Shown here piece by piece: positions 7,850-15,101 of a stretch of DNA of 23,891 nucleotides. The position numbers and the translations under genes were made by a program. Numbering within the stretch: position 1 is the first letter of the stretch; each line of letters begins with the position of its first letter. The stretch covers positions 1 through 23,891 of the forward strand of contig JAEZAU010000010.1 in NCBI GenBank assembly GCA_023430325.1, in the 5' to 3' direction. The stretch comes from Bacteroidota bacterium. GTDB taxonomy: Bacteria; Bacteroidota; Bacteroidia; Flavobacteriales_F; PHOS-HE28. The notes beneath the pieces are model-generated. The model was not told the origin of the DNA, made no database searches, and was given only the letters and a program-made list of their open reading frames with translations.

Positions 7850-10738
7850 TCATGCGCGCTGTTGATCCAGCTGCTTGGGCAACTGCTCGTCGATCCGCGG
7901 GCCTTTCTTCATCGAAGGGCGCTGCCGTACTCTTTCCCTTACGGCCATCAACGTACCGATAAAGAGAAGGATGCAACCTGTCCAAAGGATATTGATCCCC
8001 GGGAAGACGATCGCCTGCATCACCACGAACTCGGTCTCGGCGATATTGAGACCCAGCTTCAACTCACCGTTACGTTCAGGATCAGGCGAGACCGTGGCGA
8101 GCCCATACCGGATCTTCAACGCCTGCAGTTCCGCGGCTTTTCCGGCCACGGGCTGGCCATCGGCATAGATCACGATCGGCCTCGCATCGAACCACCGCGC
8201 AGGGTTGTACAGATCGCGCACCCTGAGCTTGGCTGAATATACCGTGTATCGTTCTCCGAGCATGCTTCGGGTTACACTGTCCTTCACGGTGAAGACACTG
8301 TCCACTATCACCAGGCTCGATGGCGTGATGATGGTGTCACCGACGTATTTCTCATAAAGGCGATCGGGCATCCAGCCATCGTTCGCCGTGTCCGGATCCA
8401 CCGACAGGTCTGCATACCTGATGTGCGTATAAAGATCGCGATGCAGCCAATGCTTGGTGCTCGGTTCCGCTACATTCCCGAACCTTGGATTGATCTGTAC
8501 GAAAGGCTCCAGATCGAAGAGCTTTGCTCCCGGTTGCGTGGGGCTCCATTCGGGAGTGTTCCAAAGAATACGTTTGGAATAGTCTTCGAGAGCCTCCCAA
8601 TGCTCCTGCATGTCCGTGAGGTAGTTCGGTGATGCCTCATGATCCTTGCGGGCGCGCATGAGTATGTCGCCCACGCGCACCGTATCTCCCTGGGAATATC
8701 TGCGTGGCTCAACTTCGAAATAATCAACACCGTAGTAGAGATTGCCGGTCTCTTCACGCTTTTGTTTGTAGGTGACGAAATATTCGCCCATCTGCACGGT
8801 GTCGCCACGGTAGAGCAGGATATCTGAACTATTGCTGAACTTCTCGTTCAGGTAGCGCAGGTCCATGCTCTTGGTGTTGCGGCTCATCTCGTTCTTGCGG
8901 CCGGTGCTGATCAACGCGCCCAGTAAGATCAGCGCGAAACCCACATGCGCCACGGAGGGACCGGCCTTGGCCAGGTTTCCCTTCAATATCTTGAATATGT
9001 AGCCGGCATTGGCCGTGAACGCGAAGGCCGTGGCGAAGAACAATGCGATCAGATTCAACTCGGCCAGCTGGTATTTCAGGACCATCGATCCGATCACTGT
9101 GAGAAGGACAGCTGCGATCAAGGGAGCGATGAGATCTCGCATCACCTTCTTCCGATCGCTGCTCCTCCACCGCATGTATTGCGTGAAGGCGACCAGCAAC
9201 GAGACAAGGAAGGCGAAAGGCACCTGCCATTTATTGTAGTGGGCGATCGCTTCACCGGGCGGAGCGAGCTTCGCATCGGCAAGGCCGGAAATGAAGGAAC
9301 TACCGGTCTTTTCGCCGAGCCAGCTGAATGCCGGCCCGAACGGCTCCAGCAAAAGATTGAATACAGGCACCGATGTGCTGAAGGTGATCTGTGCCGCGCT
9401 CAGAAGAAGCACAAGTGCCGCGATGAACAACCAGAACTCACGTGACCATAAGGATTCCTCGGGGTCCTTGCTGGAGAAGTTGGTGCGGTAGGCCTGGATC
9501 AATGTGCCAATGCTGATGGCACCGAAAAGCAATATGGCAGCCACATGAAGTTCAAGCAGCACACCGATCACGAGCAATGCCACGGAGATCAACGCATAGA
9601 ACGAGCGGCTGCTCCTTTCCATCAGTAACATGCCCACGGAAAGCGCAATGAAGAACAACAGGAAGAGCAACAACCCGGGTAGCATTCCATCACCGGTGAA
9701 GCTGTGAACGCTGGTGTCACCAAGAACGCCGCTTCGTGTAAGAAAGGTGGAGTAGAGTACAAGTATGAATGTGATCAGCGTGAGCAGGTAGGTGCTGAAC
9801 ATGCTGTCACTGCGTTTCTCTCCCGGCTTCGGCTCGCGTTTGTTCACCAGCATCAGATGACCTGCAGCCACCAGCGTGAGCCATGGCACCAGGGATGCGT
9901 TCTCCACCGGGTCCCATGCCCAGAATCCACCGAAGCTCAACGCTTCATAAGCCCATGCACCGCCCATGAGGATCCCGGTGCCAAGCACCATGACGCCGAA
10001 GAAGGTCCAGGGCAGGGCAGGGGACATCCAACCGCGGCGATCACCGGTCCAAAGTCCTGCGATCGCATAGGCGAACGGCACCAAGGTGGCAGCGAACCCA
10101 AGGAACAAGGTGGGCGGATGGATCACCATCCAATAGTTCTGCAAGAGCGGGTTCAAGCCGCGGCCATCGGCGAATTGGGGGATCTGCTGCAGATAGCCCG
10201 CCATGTACGTCCATGGAAGACCGATGTTCTCGGGCAATTCGCGAATGAGCATGAATGGGCTGCTTCCGATCCTGGTCTCACCCACGTATATCCCCAGGAT
10301 CATAGTGGCCAGGAAGACCTGCACCATGGCGAACACCGCCATGACGGGTGCCTCCCATTTACCTGCACGCGCAATGAGGATATTACCGAGCACCACGTGC
10401 CAGAACGTCCACAGTAGGAATGATCCTTCCTGTCCTTCCCAGAAACACGACAGTATGTACTTCATCGGCATGGCCGTGTTGCTGTGCTTCCATACGTAAT
10501 CGTATTCGAACCAATGGTTGAACAGCATGATGAAGAGCACCACGACAATGCCCAGAACGGCGGCGGTATGCATGCGGAAGGCTATGCGTCCGGTGTTGCG
10601 CCATTCTAGTGAACCTCTGTTCGTGCTGAAGAAATAAGCTATAACGGCCAGTATGGCGCCAACGAAAGAGACCACGGTGAACAGATGTCCCAACTGGCCT
10701 GCCCACGTGTGTTCTCCTATATATCCGATCTCTTTCAT
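7850..10738 (-). CDS. ccmF: cytochrome c haem lyase subunit CcmF, with enlarged C-terminal periplasmic domain
   Basis: A 962-residue polytopic protein of the haem-handling family. The WWD domain is at residues 262-286 (WAYEALSFGGFWAWDPVENAS, then LVPW). A periplasmic His lies in MVIHPPTLFLGF (H207), and a second probable one in DTSVHSFTGDGM. CcmF takes haem from holo-CcmE and ligates it to apocytochrome c in the periplasm. About 14 hydrophobic segments are visible, the last at about 920-945 (ILWTGCILLFIGTLMAV). E. coli CcmF has about 650 residues; much of the extra length here is the region about 635-915 before the final TM, which still contains the CcmF landmark HRDLYTHIRY. The gene lies 52 bp after ccmE and 24 bp before DUF2520. 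The ATG at 10738 is followed by a plausible first TM. Confidence 0.96.
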   Translation of the reverse strand: MKEIGYIGEHTWAGQLGHLFTVVSFVGAILAVIAYFFSTNRGSLEWRNTGRIAFRMHTAAVLGIVVVLFIMLFNHWFEYDYVWKHSNTAMPMKYILSCFWEGQEGSFLLWTFWHVVLGNILIARAGKWEAPVMAVFAMVQVFLATMILGIYVGETRIGSSPFMLIRELPENIGLPWTYMAGYLQQIPQFADGRGLNPLLQNYWMVIHPPTLFLGFAATLVPFAYAIAGLWTGDRRGWMSPALPWTFFGVMVLGTGILMGGAWAYEALSFGGFWAWDPVENASLVPWLTLVAAGHLMLVNKREPKPGEKRSDSMFSTYLLTLITFILVLYSTFLTRSGVLGDTSVHSFTGDGMLPGLLLFLLFFIALSVGMLLMERSSRSFYALISVALLVIGVLLELHVAAILLFGAISIGTLIQAYRTNFSSKDPEESLWSREFWLFIAALVLLLSAAQITFSTSVPVFNLLLEPFGPAFSWLGEKTGSSFISGLADAKLAPPGEAIAHYNKWQVPFAFLVSLLVAFTQYMRWRSSDRKKVMRDLIAPLIAAVLLTVIGSMVLKYQLAELNLIALFFATAFAFTANAGYIFKILKGNLAKAGPSVAHVGFALILLGALISTGRKNEMSRNTKSMDLRYLNEKFSNSSDILLYRGDTVQMGEYFVTYKQKREETGNLYYGVDYFEVEPRRYSQGDTVRVGDILMRARKDHEASPNYLTDMQEHWEALEDYSKRILWNTPEWSPTQPGAKLFDLEPFVQINPRFGNVAEPSTKHWLHRDLYTHIRYADLSVDPDTANDGWMPDRLYEKYVGDTIITPSSLVIVDSVFTVKDSVTRSMLGERYTVYSAKLRVRDLYNPARWFDARPIVIYADGQPVAGKAAELQALKIRYGLATVSPDPERNGELKLGLNIAETEFVVMQAIVFPGINILWTGCILLFIGTLMAVRERVRQRPSMKKGPRIDEQLPKQLDQQRA

Positions 10739-10790
10739 GTCGCTTCAGTTGTCAGTTGTCCGATATCAGGTCAACCTCAACCCTCAACCC
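10739..10790. repeat. CTCAACC stutter repeat between ccmE and ccmF
   Basis: This 52-bp gap contains several near-perfect copies of CTCAACC/CCTCAACC (about 10770-10797, running into the end of ccmE). Similar low-complexity runs occur at about 13200-13225 and 21015-21050. No hairpin with a T tract is seen. The repeat probably arose by slippage; a regulatory role cannot be shown. Confidence 0.6.
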
Positions 10791-11180
10791 TCAACCTTCG
10801 ACCATCCCCCCCTCATTGTACTTGCTGGGACATTTCATCAGCATGTCACGCGCATGGAATTCGCCATCCGGAGTGGCTTCGCCGATCAACACCAATCGTT
10901 CGCTCCGCTCAAAGTCCTGGGGCTTGGCCTTGTTCAGGTGTACACGGCATCTGCGGCCCTCCAGGTCAAGCATGGTGAAAGATGTGAGGCTCGCGTTGAG
11001 GCTTGGCTCATAGACGATCTCTTCGCTACGATCGAGCACACCCACAACGTGATATTCCTTTCCAGGATTGGCGATCGCTTCATCCAGGTCGGCATAGGTG
11101 CTGCTGTCATACAATGAGCCCACCAGCGCGGCAATGGCCACGGCGATGATCAGGATGGCGATGATGTGACTGCGTTTCAT
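10791..11180 (-). CDS. ccmE: cytochrome c maturation haem chaperone CcmE, CxxxY type
   Basis: A 129-residue haem chaperone: one N-terminal TM (residues 5-23) and a periplasmic OB-fold domain (about 40-115: YHVVGVLD, FTMLDLEGRRCRVHL, LVLIGEATPDGEFHARDML). CcmE binds haem covalently and passes it to CcmF. In E. coli the attachment residue is the His of HxxxY; here the aligned site reads C117-P-S-K-Y121, i.e. CxxxY, as described for the variant Ccm systems of some archaea and Desulfovibrio. No His is found at this position. The tail after Tyr121 is very short (8 residues). The start codon overlaps the ccmD-like stop (ATGA), so translation is coupled. Confidence 0.94.
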   Translation of the reverse strand: MKRSHIIAILIIAVAIAALVGSLYDSSTYADLDEAIANPGKEYHVVGVLDRSEEIVYEPSLNASLTSFTMLDLEGRRCRVHLNKAKPQDFERSERLVLIGEATPDGEFHARDMLMKCPSKYNEGGMVEG

Positions 11181-11419
11181 GATCTTCCCCTTTCGTTATT
11201 CAGGATCGCTTTCTCCAGCTTCGCCAACTTTCGTTCTTGAGCAAAGAGCCAGATGCCGATCCCCACTAGTATGATTGCCACCACGGCGATGACCGTGTTC
11301 ATCTTGCCCGCCGCATGAAGGCTCTCTTCCAGCCACGATGGTGCGGCGTCCTGGGCCTGCACAGCGATCGGCAGGCAACACGACAACGTGATAAGGACCT
11401 TTATCGTCTTCGATCTCAT
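11177..11419 (-). CDS. ccmD: CcmD family protein with an added signal peptide
   Basis: An 80-residue small membrane protein. Residues 1-23 look like a cleavable signal peptide (LITLSCCLPIAVQAQ); one TM follows (about 40-60, VIAVVAIILVGIGIWLF) and then a basic helical cytoplasmic-type end (QERKLAKLEKAIL). Proteobacterial CcmD is a short single-TM protein that helps release holo-CcmE from the CcmABC complex; the TM followed by a charged helix and its place between ccmC and ccmE fit that family. The ATG at 11419 overlaps the ccmC stop by 4 nt and the TGA overlaps the ccmE ATG by 4 nt. A longer frame upstream to 11539 lies inside ccmC and is not credible. Confidence 0.85.
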   Translation of the reverse strand: MRSKTIKVLITLSCCLPIAVQAQDAAPSWLEESLHAAGKMNTVIAVVAIILVGIGIWLFAQERKLAKLEKAILNNERGRS

Positions 11420-12480
11420 GTCGTCATGTGGTTTGATACAGCGGCCGTGGTAATGGCATGTTCGTGTTCCTCCATCGCATCCTGTACATTGAGCATGCGG
11501 TAGCGCAATCGATAGAGCCATATCGAAAGGAGGATCCAACCGGCAACGGCCGGATAGAAGACCGTGCGCAGATTATCGTCAAGGTCGTATTGGTTGAAGG
11601 CGGGATTGCCGCCGCTACCGGGATGCAGGCTGTCGATCTGGTTCAGGCGCGGCACCACCAGCAGGAAGAGCACCAGTAACATGAAGGCGAAGATGTTGTA
11701 CACCGCAGCGAGCTTGGCCCGGCGATGAGCTTCGGTCACCGATCCGCGAAGCACCAGGTAGGCCAGGTATATCAATGCGGTCACCGCCGCTCCGTTCAGC
11801 TTCACATCGTTGGTCCACCAGGCCCCCCATGTAGCACGCGCCCATACCGATCCCGTGGCCAGGCCCATTGCGCAGAACAGCAGACCGACATGTACGGCGA
11901 CCGCAGCTCCGCGATCATGCCGCAGATCATTGGTGCTGAGCGTGCGGATGCTGTGGTACAGCGAAACGGCCATGATCGCCATCATGGTGAACCACATCGG
12001 CACGTGGAAGTTCAGGTTGCGTATGCTCTCGTAAAGAATGCTTCGGTTCGGAAAGTTGAATTCACCGGATCCAATTGTGGTGGTGGCCGCCGCCTCACAC
12101 CCTTCCGTGGCGGAGCCTTGCCCCGTCCTGTCATGGAAGATCGCGTTGGGCAGCCCCAGACGACCGACACCGGGCTCATGGACCACCAGGGAACTGAGGT
12201 TCTCCCTTACTCCTTCAGGCACGGTGAATCGGGCCTCGATAAGATCATTCCTGATGGCTTTCACCTGTGATGCACAGAAACGATCGCCACCATTGATCAG
12301 GTAAACACCGTATCCATCTGTGAAATGCGTGTTGTATCCCTTGATCGTGAGCACAGCATCACCAACGGCCAGCCGATCGGGAGAAACATGCACCAATGCC
12401 GGGGCCAGCGGAGCCCGCAATGCCATGATGGACGCGTAAAGCAGCAGCCCCAAGGCCAGGAATTTCCACCAGTGCCGCAT
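11416..12480 (-). CDS. ccmC: haem exporter/handling protein CcmC with inserted IPT/TIG-like periplasmic domain
   Basis: A 354-residue protein of the CcmC/CcsA haem-handling family, which loads haem onto CcmE. TM1 is at about 5-25. The C-terminal two-thirds hold the conserved core: RNLNFHVPMWF with haem-ligand His H159, the WWD region WARATWGAWWTND (213-225), and the second His in SLHPGSG (H286). Two oddities are visible. First, about 115 residues (30-145) separate TM1 from the FHVP segment, where E. coli CcmC has only a short loop; the insert reads like an IPT/TIG beta-sandwich (LAVGDAVLTIKGYNTHF, IEARFTVPEG, SSLVVHEPGVG). Second, the usual WxWD of the WWD motif is WTND, with Asn for the last Trp. 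ATG 12480 shares one base with the ccmB stop (TAATG); the 11 extra codons upstream are inside ccmB. Confidence 0.92.
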   Translation of the reverse strand: MRHWWKFLALGLLLYASIMALRAPLAPALVHVSPDRLAVGDAVLTIKGYNTHFTDGYGVYLINGGDRFCASQVKAIRNDLIEARFTVPEGVRENLSSLVVHEPGVGRLGLPNAIFHDRTGQGSATEGCEAAATTTIGSGEFNFPNRSILYESIRNLNFHVPMWFTMMAIMAVSLYHSIRTLSTNDLRHDRGAAVAVHVGLLFCAMGLATGSVWARATWGAWWTNDVKLNGAAVTALIYLAYLVLRGSVTEAHRRAKLAAVYNIFAFMLLVLFLLVVPRLNQIDSLHPGSGGNPAFNQYDLDDNLRTVFYPAVAGWILLSIWLYRLRYRMLNVQDAMEEHEHAITTAAVSNHMTT

Positions 12481-13148
12481 TATTCCCGCCAAAGGTACGG
12501 GAAGAGCAACCATGCCAGAGTGATGGTGATCAGGTCCAGCAGCAGCGTACCTCCGAGGTACGTTCCTGTAACGATCCAGCTCACGCCATCAAGCGCCAGC
12601 TTGCTAGCGCGCATAACGGCAAGAAGCAGCGGCAATACCAGTGGAAAGCCAAGTACGGCCATGAGCCCCAGGCCATTACCTGCCCGTGCGGCGATCGCTG
12701 CTATCAATGTGAGCACGGTGGCCAGACCAATGGCACCCAGGGCAACGGCCAGCACGAACTGCGGAACATCGGCCTCCTGCAGAACATGGCCACCCATGAA
12801 CAGCACGTAGAACAACAGGCTCAATAAGCCGAGGACCACCATGGTAACGGCGTTATAGAGGGTGCGGGCCAGAATAAGGCTGCGCGGATGCACGAGCGTA
12901 TGGAGATACAGTTGCCGCCCCCTGTCCTCGCGTTGGAAAGATCTCATCAGCGCATTGAAGGCCGCGAACAGAAGAATGATCCAGAAGAGCGCATTCCAGG
13001 TGGCGGGGGACAGCCCGCCTTTCACCGCCAGATAGGCTACGTACACCGCGCTTATCACGTAGAGCAGCAGGCCACCCCATGCCGATCGCTGGCGAAGATC
13101 GAGCGCCACCTCAAGCTTCAGGATGGAGAGGATCTCTGCGGGCCGCAT
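12480..13148 (-). CDS. ccmB: haem exporter permease CcmB
   Basis: A 222-residue, six-TM integral membrane protein. The opening ILSILKLEVALDLRQRSAWGGLLLYV, then FWIILLFAAFNALMRSF and EDRGRQLYLHTLVHPRSLILARTLYN, match the CcmB family, the permease that works with the ATPase CcmA and with CcmC/CcmD to free holo-CcmE. No ccmA is found here; it must lie elsewhere in the genome or be missing. It is the first gene of the ccmBCDEF run. A TACCTTCG box ends 6 nt before its ATG and is the likely promoter, one base off TAnnTTTG. Confidence 0.95.
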   Translation of the reverse strand: MRPAEILSILKLEVALDLRQRSAWGGLLLYVISAVYVAYLAVKGGLSPATWNALFWIILLFAAFNALMRSFQREDRGRQLYLHTLVHPRSLILARTLYNAVTMVVLGLLSLLFYVLFMGGHVLQEADVPQFVLAVALGAIGLATVLTLIAAIAARAGNGLGLMAVLGFPLVLPLLLAVMRASKLALDGVSWIVTGTYLGGTLLLDLITITLAWLLFPYLWRE

Positions 13149-13154
13149 CAGCGG

Positions 13155-13162
13155 CGAAGGTA
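13155..13162 (-). promoter_or_regulatory. possible -7 promoter box TACCTTCG of the ccm operon
   Basis: TACCTTCG on the minus strand is one base from TAnnTTTG and lies 6 nt before the ccmB ATG at 13148. Nothing else upstream in the 403-bp spacer resembles a better box close to ccmB. Confidence 0.35.
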
Positions 13163-13423
13163 TTGGCGCTAGGTGAATGGTCTTCTGTGAAAGGCGAACA
13201 GGCGATCAAGTTCCATTCACCATTCACCATTCACTTGGATCTGGGCGAATTTCTTCCGTGGCGTGGCTGCGCCTGCAACTCCTCGCTGCGCTGCGGGGTT
13301 TCCGGACTTCACCACTTACGCAGATCGGGAACGGGGCAAATGTTCCAATGATCGAAGGATGATCTTCTGGTCACTGCGCCAGCTGTGTGAGGGACATGAG
13401 TGGAAAGCCCGGAGGCCGCGTAG

Positions 13424-13454
13424 CCTCACCCCCAGCCCCTCTCCGTAAGAGAGG
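13424..13454. repeat. REP-like palindromic element
   Basis: The element consists of CCTCACCCCCAGCCCCTC followed by a small hairpin, CCTCT facing AGAGG across about seven bases. The other strand reads GGAGAGGGGCTGGGGGTGAGG in form, a motif I recognise from scattered intergenic REP-like repeats in many bacterial genomes. It lies in the spacer between ccmB and the upstream gene. Confidence 0.5.
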
Positions 13455-13551
13455 TCGCGAAGCGGACTTTCTGCATATTGGGCTGAGGACTTGCAACGTT
13501 GGCCCGACAGCGGCCGGCGGCTCTTGCCGGCGGCCGGTGGCACACCCGAAC

Positions 13552-14376
13552 CTACTTTTTCAGAACGGCCACCGCCGGATCGGTGTACACCATGTAGATG
13601 TCCATATAAGGCCGCAAGCCGGTGGGCAGATCGTGATTGAGCTCGGCAGGTATCACCAGCAACACTTTGTTCTCCCACTTGGCCGCAATGTGGGCCTTGT
13701 ACTTCTTGAATAGCTTCAGTTTGGTGCGGCGCTTTTCGAACTGATCGATGCCATCGGGCCAGTTGCGTTCGTGGCTGCGAAAGACCACAGCTTCGATCTC
13801 CGCCTGGCTGAGGCCTCGTTTTTCCAGCGTGTGCAATGCGAGCGGATCCTGGGCCAGGTTGTATGTGGCGTAGACATATTCAGGCTGTGTTATCCTGGCC
13901 TTGGGCATGTTCTTCCAGCTGGGTCCCTTGCTGGCCCTGGGTCTTTCAGCGATCGGTGGTACGCCCAACCCCTCCGGCTTCATGACCAGGAAAAGATCTT
14001 CACGGCTGCGGAGATCTTCCGGCAGATGAAAGTTCTCTGCGGACGGAATATGCACCAACGCGAGTTGCTGCGCTTCATGGGTGAAGTTGCATAAGTGATA
14101 GGCCACCAGGTTCGGGAGTGCGCCGATATGGGCGGTGATCGCACTATCGGTGCGCAGCCCTTGCGGCCATTTGGCCACGGATTGCGCCTTTGTGATGCGG
14201 GCGATCAGTTCATCACTGAAGCCCGCTGCCTGCACCGCCGCTGCAACATGGCGATCGGTGGCCGGATCGATGTGCCGTACCAATGCCTGCGGATCGGTGA
14301 TGCGTACTTCTTGCTGCGCGATGAGTTGACCGCACAACAGAAAAGGAACAAGGAAGGTGGAAATACGGGGGAACAT
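13552..14376 (-). CDS. secreted protein of unknown function with two internal domain copies
   Basis: A 274-residue protein with a signal peptide (residues 1-21, FLVPFLLCGQLIAQ). I do not recognise the family. Two halves of about 110 residues resemble each other: residues 25-136 and 162-274. Matching segments are VRITDPQALV/ARITQPEYVY, GFSDELIARI/GLSQAEIEAV, KWPQGL/NWPDGI, LVHIPSAENFHLPEDLRSREDLFLV/LLVIPAELNHDLPTGLRPYMDIYMV. A Pro/Lys-rich linker (about 137-161) joins them. The repeat unit alternates a helix with an E/D-x-x-[IL] pattern and a beta strand ending before an L-P-x-x-L-R turn. No catalytic motif is evident. The gene is divergent from the GPx gene across 107 bp. Export to the periplasm or surface is likely; it has no T9SS tail. 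Confidence 0.85.
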   Translation of the reverse strand: MFPRISTFLVPFLLCGQLIAQQEVRITDPQALVRHIDPATDRHVAAAVQAAGFSDELIARITKAQSVAKWPQGLRTDSAITAHIGALPNLVAYHLCNFTHEAQQLALVHIPSAENFHLPEDLRSREDLFLVMKPEGLGVPPIAERPRASKGPSWKNMPKARITQPEYVYATYNLAQDPLALHTLEKRGLSQAEIEAVVFRSHERNWPDGIDQFEKRRTKLKLFKKYKAHIAAKWENKVLLVIPAELNHDLPTGLRPYMDIYMVYTDPAVAVLKK

Positions 14377-14426
14377 ATCTGCTTCTACGTTGTTCCATTA
14401 GCCGGGGTTCAATAAAAATGTGAAGA

Positions 14427-14436
14427 GTTCATGAAC
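14427..14436. promoter_or_regulatory. 10-bp perfect palindrome GTTCATGAAC in divergent promoter region
   Basis: GTTCATGAAC reads the same on both strands and lies between the divergent starts at 14376 and 14484. A GATCTTTG box, possibly the GPx -7 element, follows at 14451-14458. A palindrome here could be an operator, but a single short palindrome can also occur by chance. Confidence 0.25.
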
Positions 14437-14483
14437 CTTCATCCTGTGCCGATCTTTGCGTCGATAAGAGCATCCTTGCCATC

Positions 14484-15074
14484 ATGCGAAACTTGATGTT
14501 CATCGCCATTCCTGTGCTTTTGGCCTGTTCTCATTCCGATCGGGTGAAAGTGGGTCCTGTGTCTGTGCCGATCTCCAAACCATCCGTACCAGCCATGTCC
14601 TTCCATGAATTGAGCGCCACCGATATCAATGGCAACCTTTTGAAGATGGAGAGCTTCCGTGGGAAAAAAGTCCTGGTGGTGAACACCGCCAGCGAATGCG
14701 GCTACACCCCGCAGTACCAGCAATTGCAGGAGCTTTATGACATGTACAAGGAGAAAGGTCTGGTGGTGATCGGTTTTCCCAGCAATGACTTCGGTGGGCA
14801 GGAACCCGGTTCCGAAGCGGAGATCGCTTCCTTCTGCCAGAAAAATTATGGGGTCACTTTTCCAATGATGGCCAAGGTGAATATCAAAGGCGATGAGCCG
14901 CACCCTGTCTATCATTGGCTCACGAGCAAGGAACAGAACGGGGTGGATGATGCCGAGGTGGCGTGGAACTTCAACAAGTTCCTGATCGATGAGCAGGGAA
15001 GGTGGGTGGCCCATTATGGCAGCAGGGTGGAGCCGCTGGATGAGAAGATCCTGGCGTGGTTGGAGGAACAGTGA
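14484..15074 (+). CDS. glutathione peroxidase family (thioredoxin-type) lipoprotein
   Basis: A 196-residue peroxidase with a lipoprotein signal: LLAC with the lipobox Cys at residue 15. After a Pro-rich linker, the GPx fold starts at about 39 (MSFHELSATDINGN). The catalytic set is complete: peroxidatic Cys72 in NTASECGYTPQY, Gln106 in FPSNDFGGQEPGS, Trp161 and Asn162 in AWNFNKFL. Cys118 in FCQKNYGVTFPM is at the resolving position of the thioredoxin-dependent subgroup, so glutathione itself is probably not the reductant. It would reduce hydroperoxides on the outside of the inner membrane or at the outer membrane. The selenocysteine of animal enzymes is replaced by Cys. bshB1 follows 27 bp downstream on the same strand, placing two thiol-redox genes together. 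Confidence 0.95.
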   Translation: MRNLMFIAIPVLLACSHSDRVKVGPVSVPISKPSVPAMSFHELSATDINGNLLKMESFRGKKVLVVNTASECGYTPQYQQLQELYDMYKEKGLVVIGFPSNDFGGQEPGSEAEIASFCQKNYGVTFPMMAKVNIKGDEPHPVYHWLTSKEQNGVDDAEVAWNFNKFLIDEQGRWVAHYGSRVEPLDEKILAWLEEQ

Positions 15075-15086
15075 CCGCGGTCTGAT

Positions 15087-15094
15087 CATCTTTG
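15087..15094 (+). promoter_or_regulatory. possible -7 box CATCTTTG of bshB1
   Basis: CATCTTTG keeps A-n-n-TTTG-type spacing with the TTTG core and ends 7 nt before the bshB1 ATG at 15102. A TTG is at 15060-15062, a somewhat long 24 nt upstream. It may serve as an internal promoter between the GPx gene and bshB1. Confidence 0.3.
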
Positions 15095-15101
15095 CGCGGC
15101 A

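Larger units (their letters stand above)
13149..13551. other. 403-bp gene-free spacer with several repeats
   Basis: No convincing coding frame is present between ccmB and the 13552 gene. The spacer holds an inverted arrangement of GTGAATGG (about 13172) against three tandem CCATTCAC-type copies (about 13203-13226), a REP-like element (13424-13454) and a GC-rich inverted/direct repeat built from two GCCGGC palindromes (about 13511-13538). Both flanking genes are on the minus strand, so it contains the end of one transcript and the promoter of ccmB. Confidence 0.7.

Noticed and set aside
9704..10417. 237-codon frame on the plus strand opposite ccmF
   Set aside because: It overlaps the conserved WWD part of ccmF; composition (many His, Cys, Pro, Gln) is that of a complement frame and no motif is seen.
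13510..13540. GC-rich inverted repeat after the 13552 gene as a terminator
   Set aside because: The arms are made of overlapping GCCGGC palindromes and no T tract follows on the minus strand, so an intrinsic terminator is not supported.
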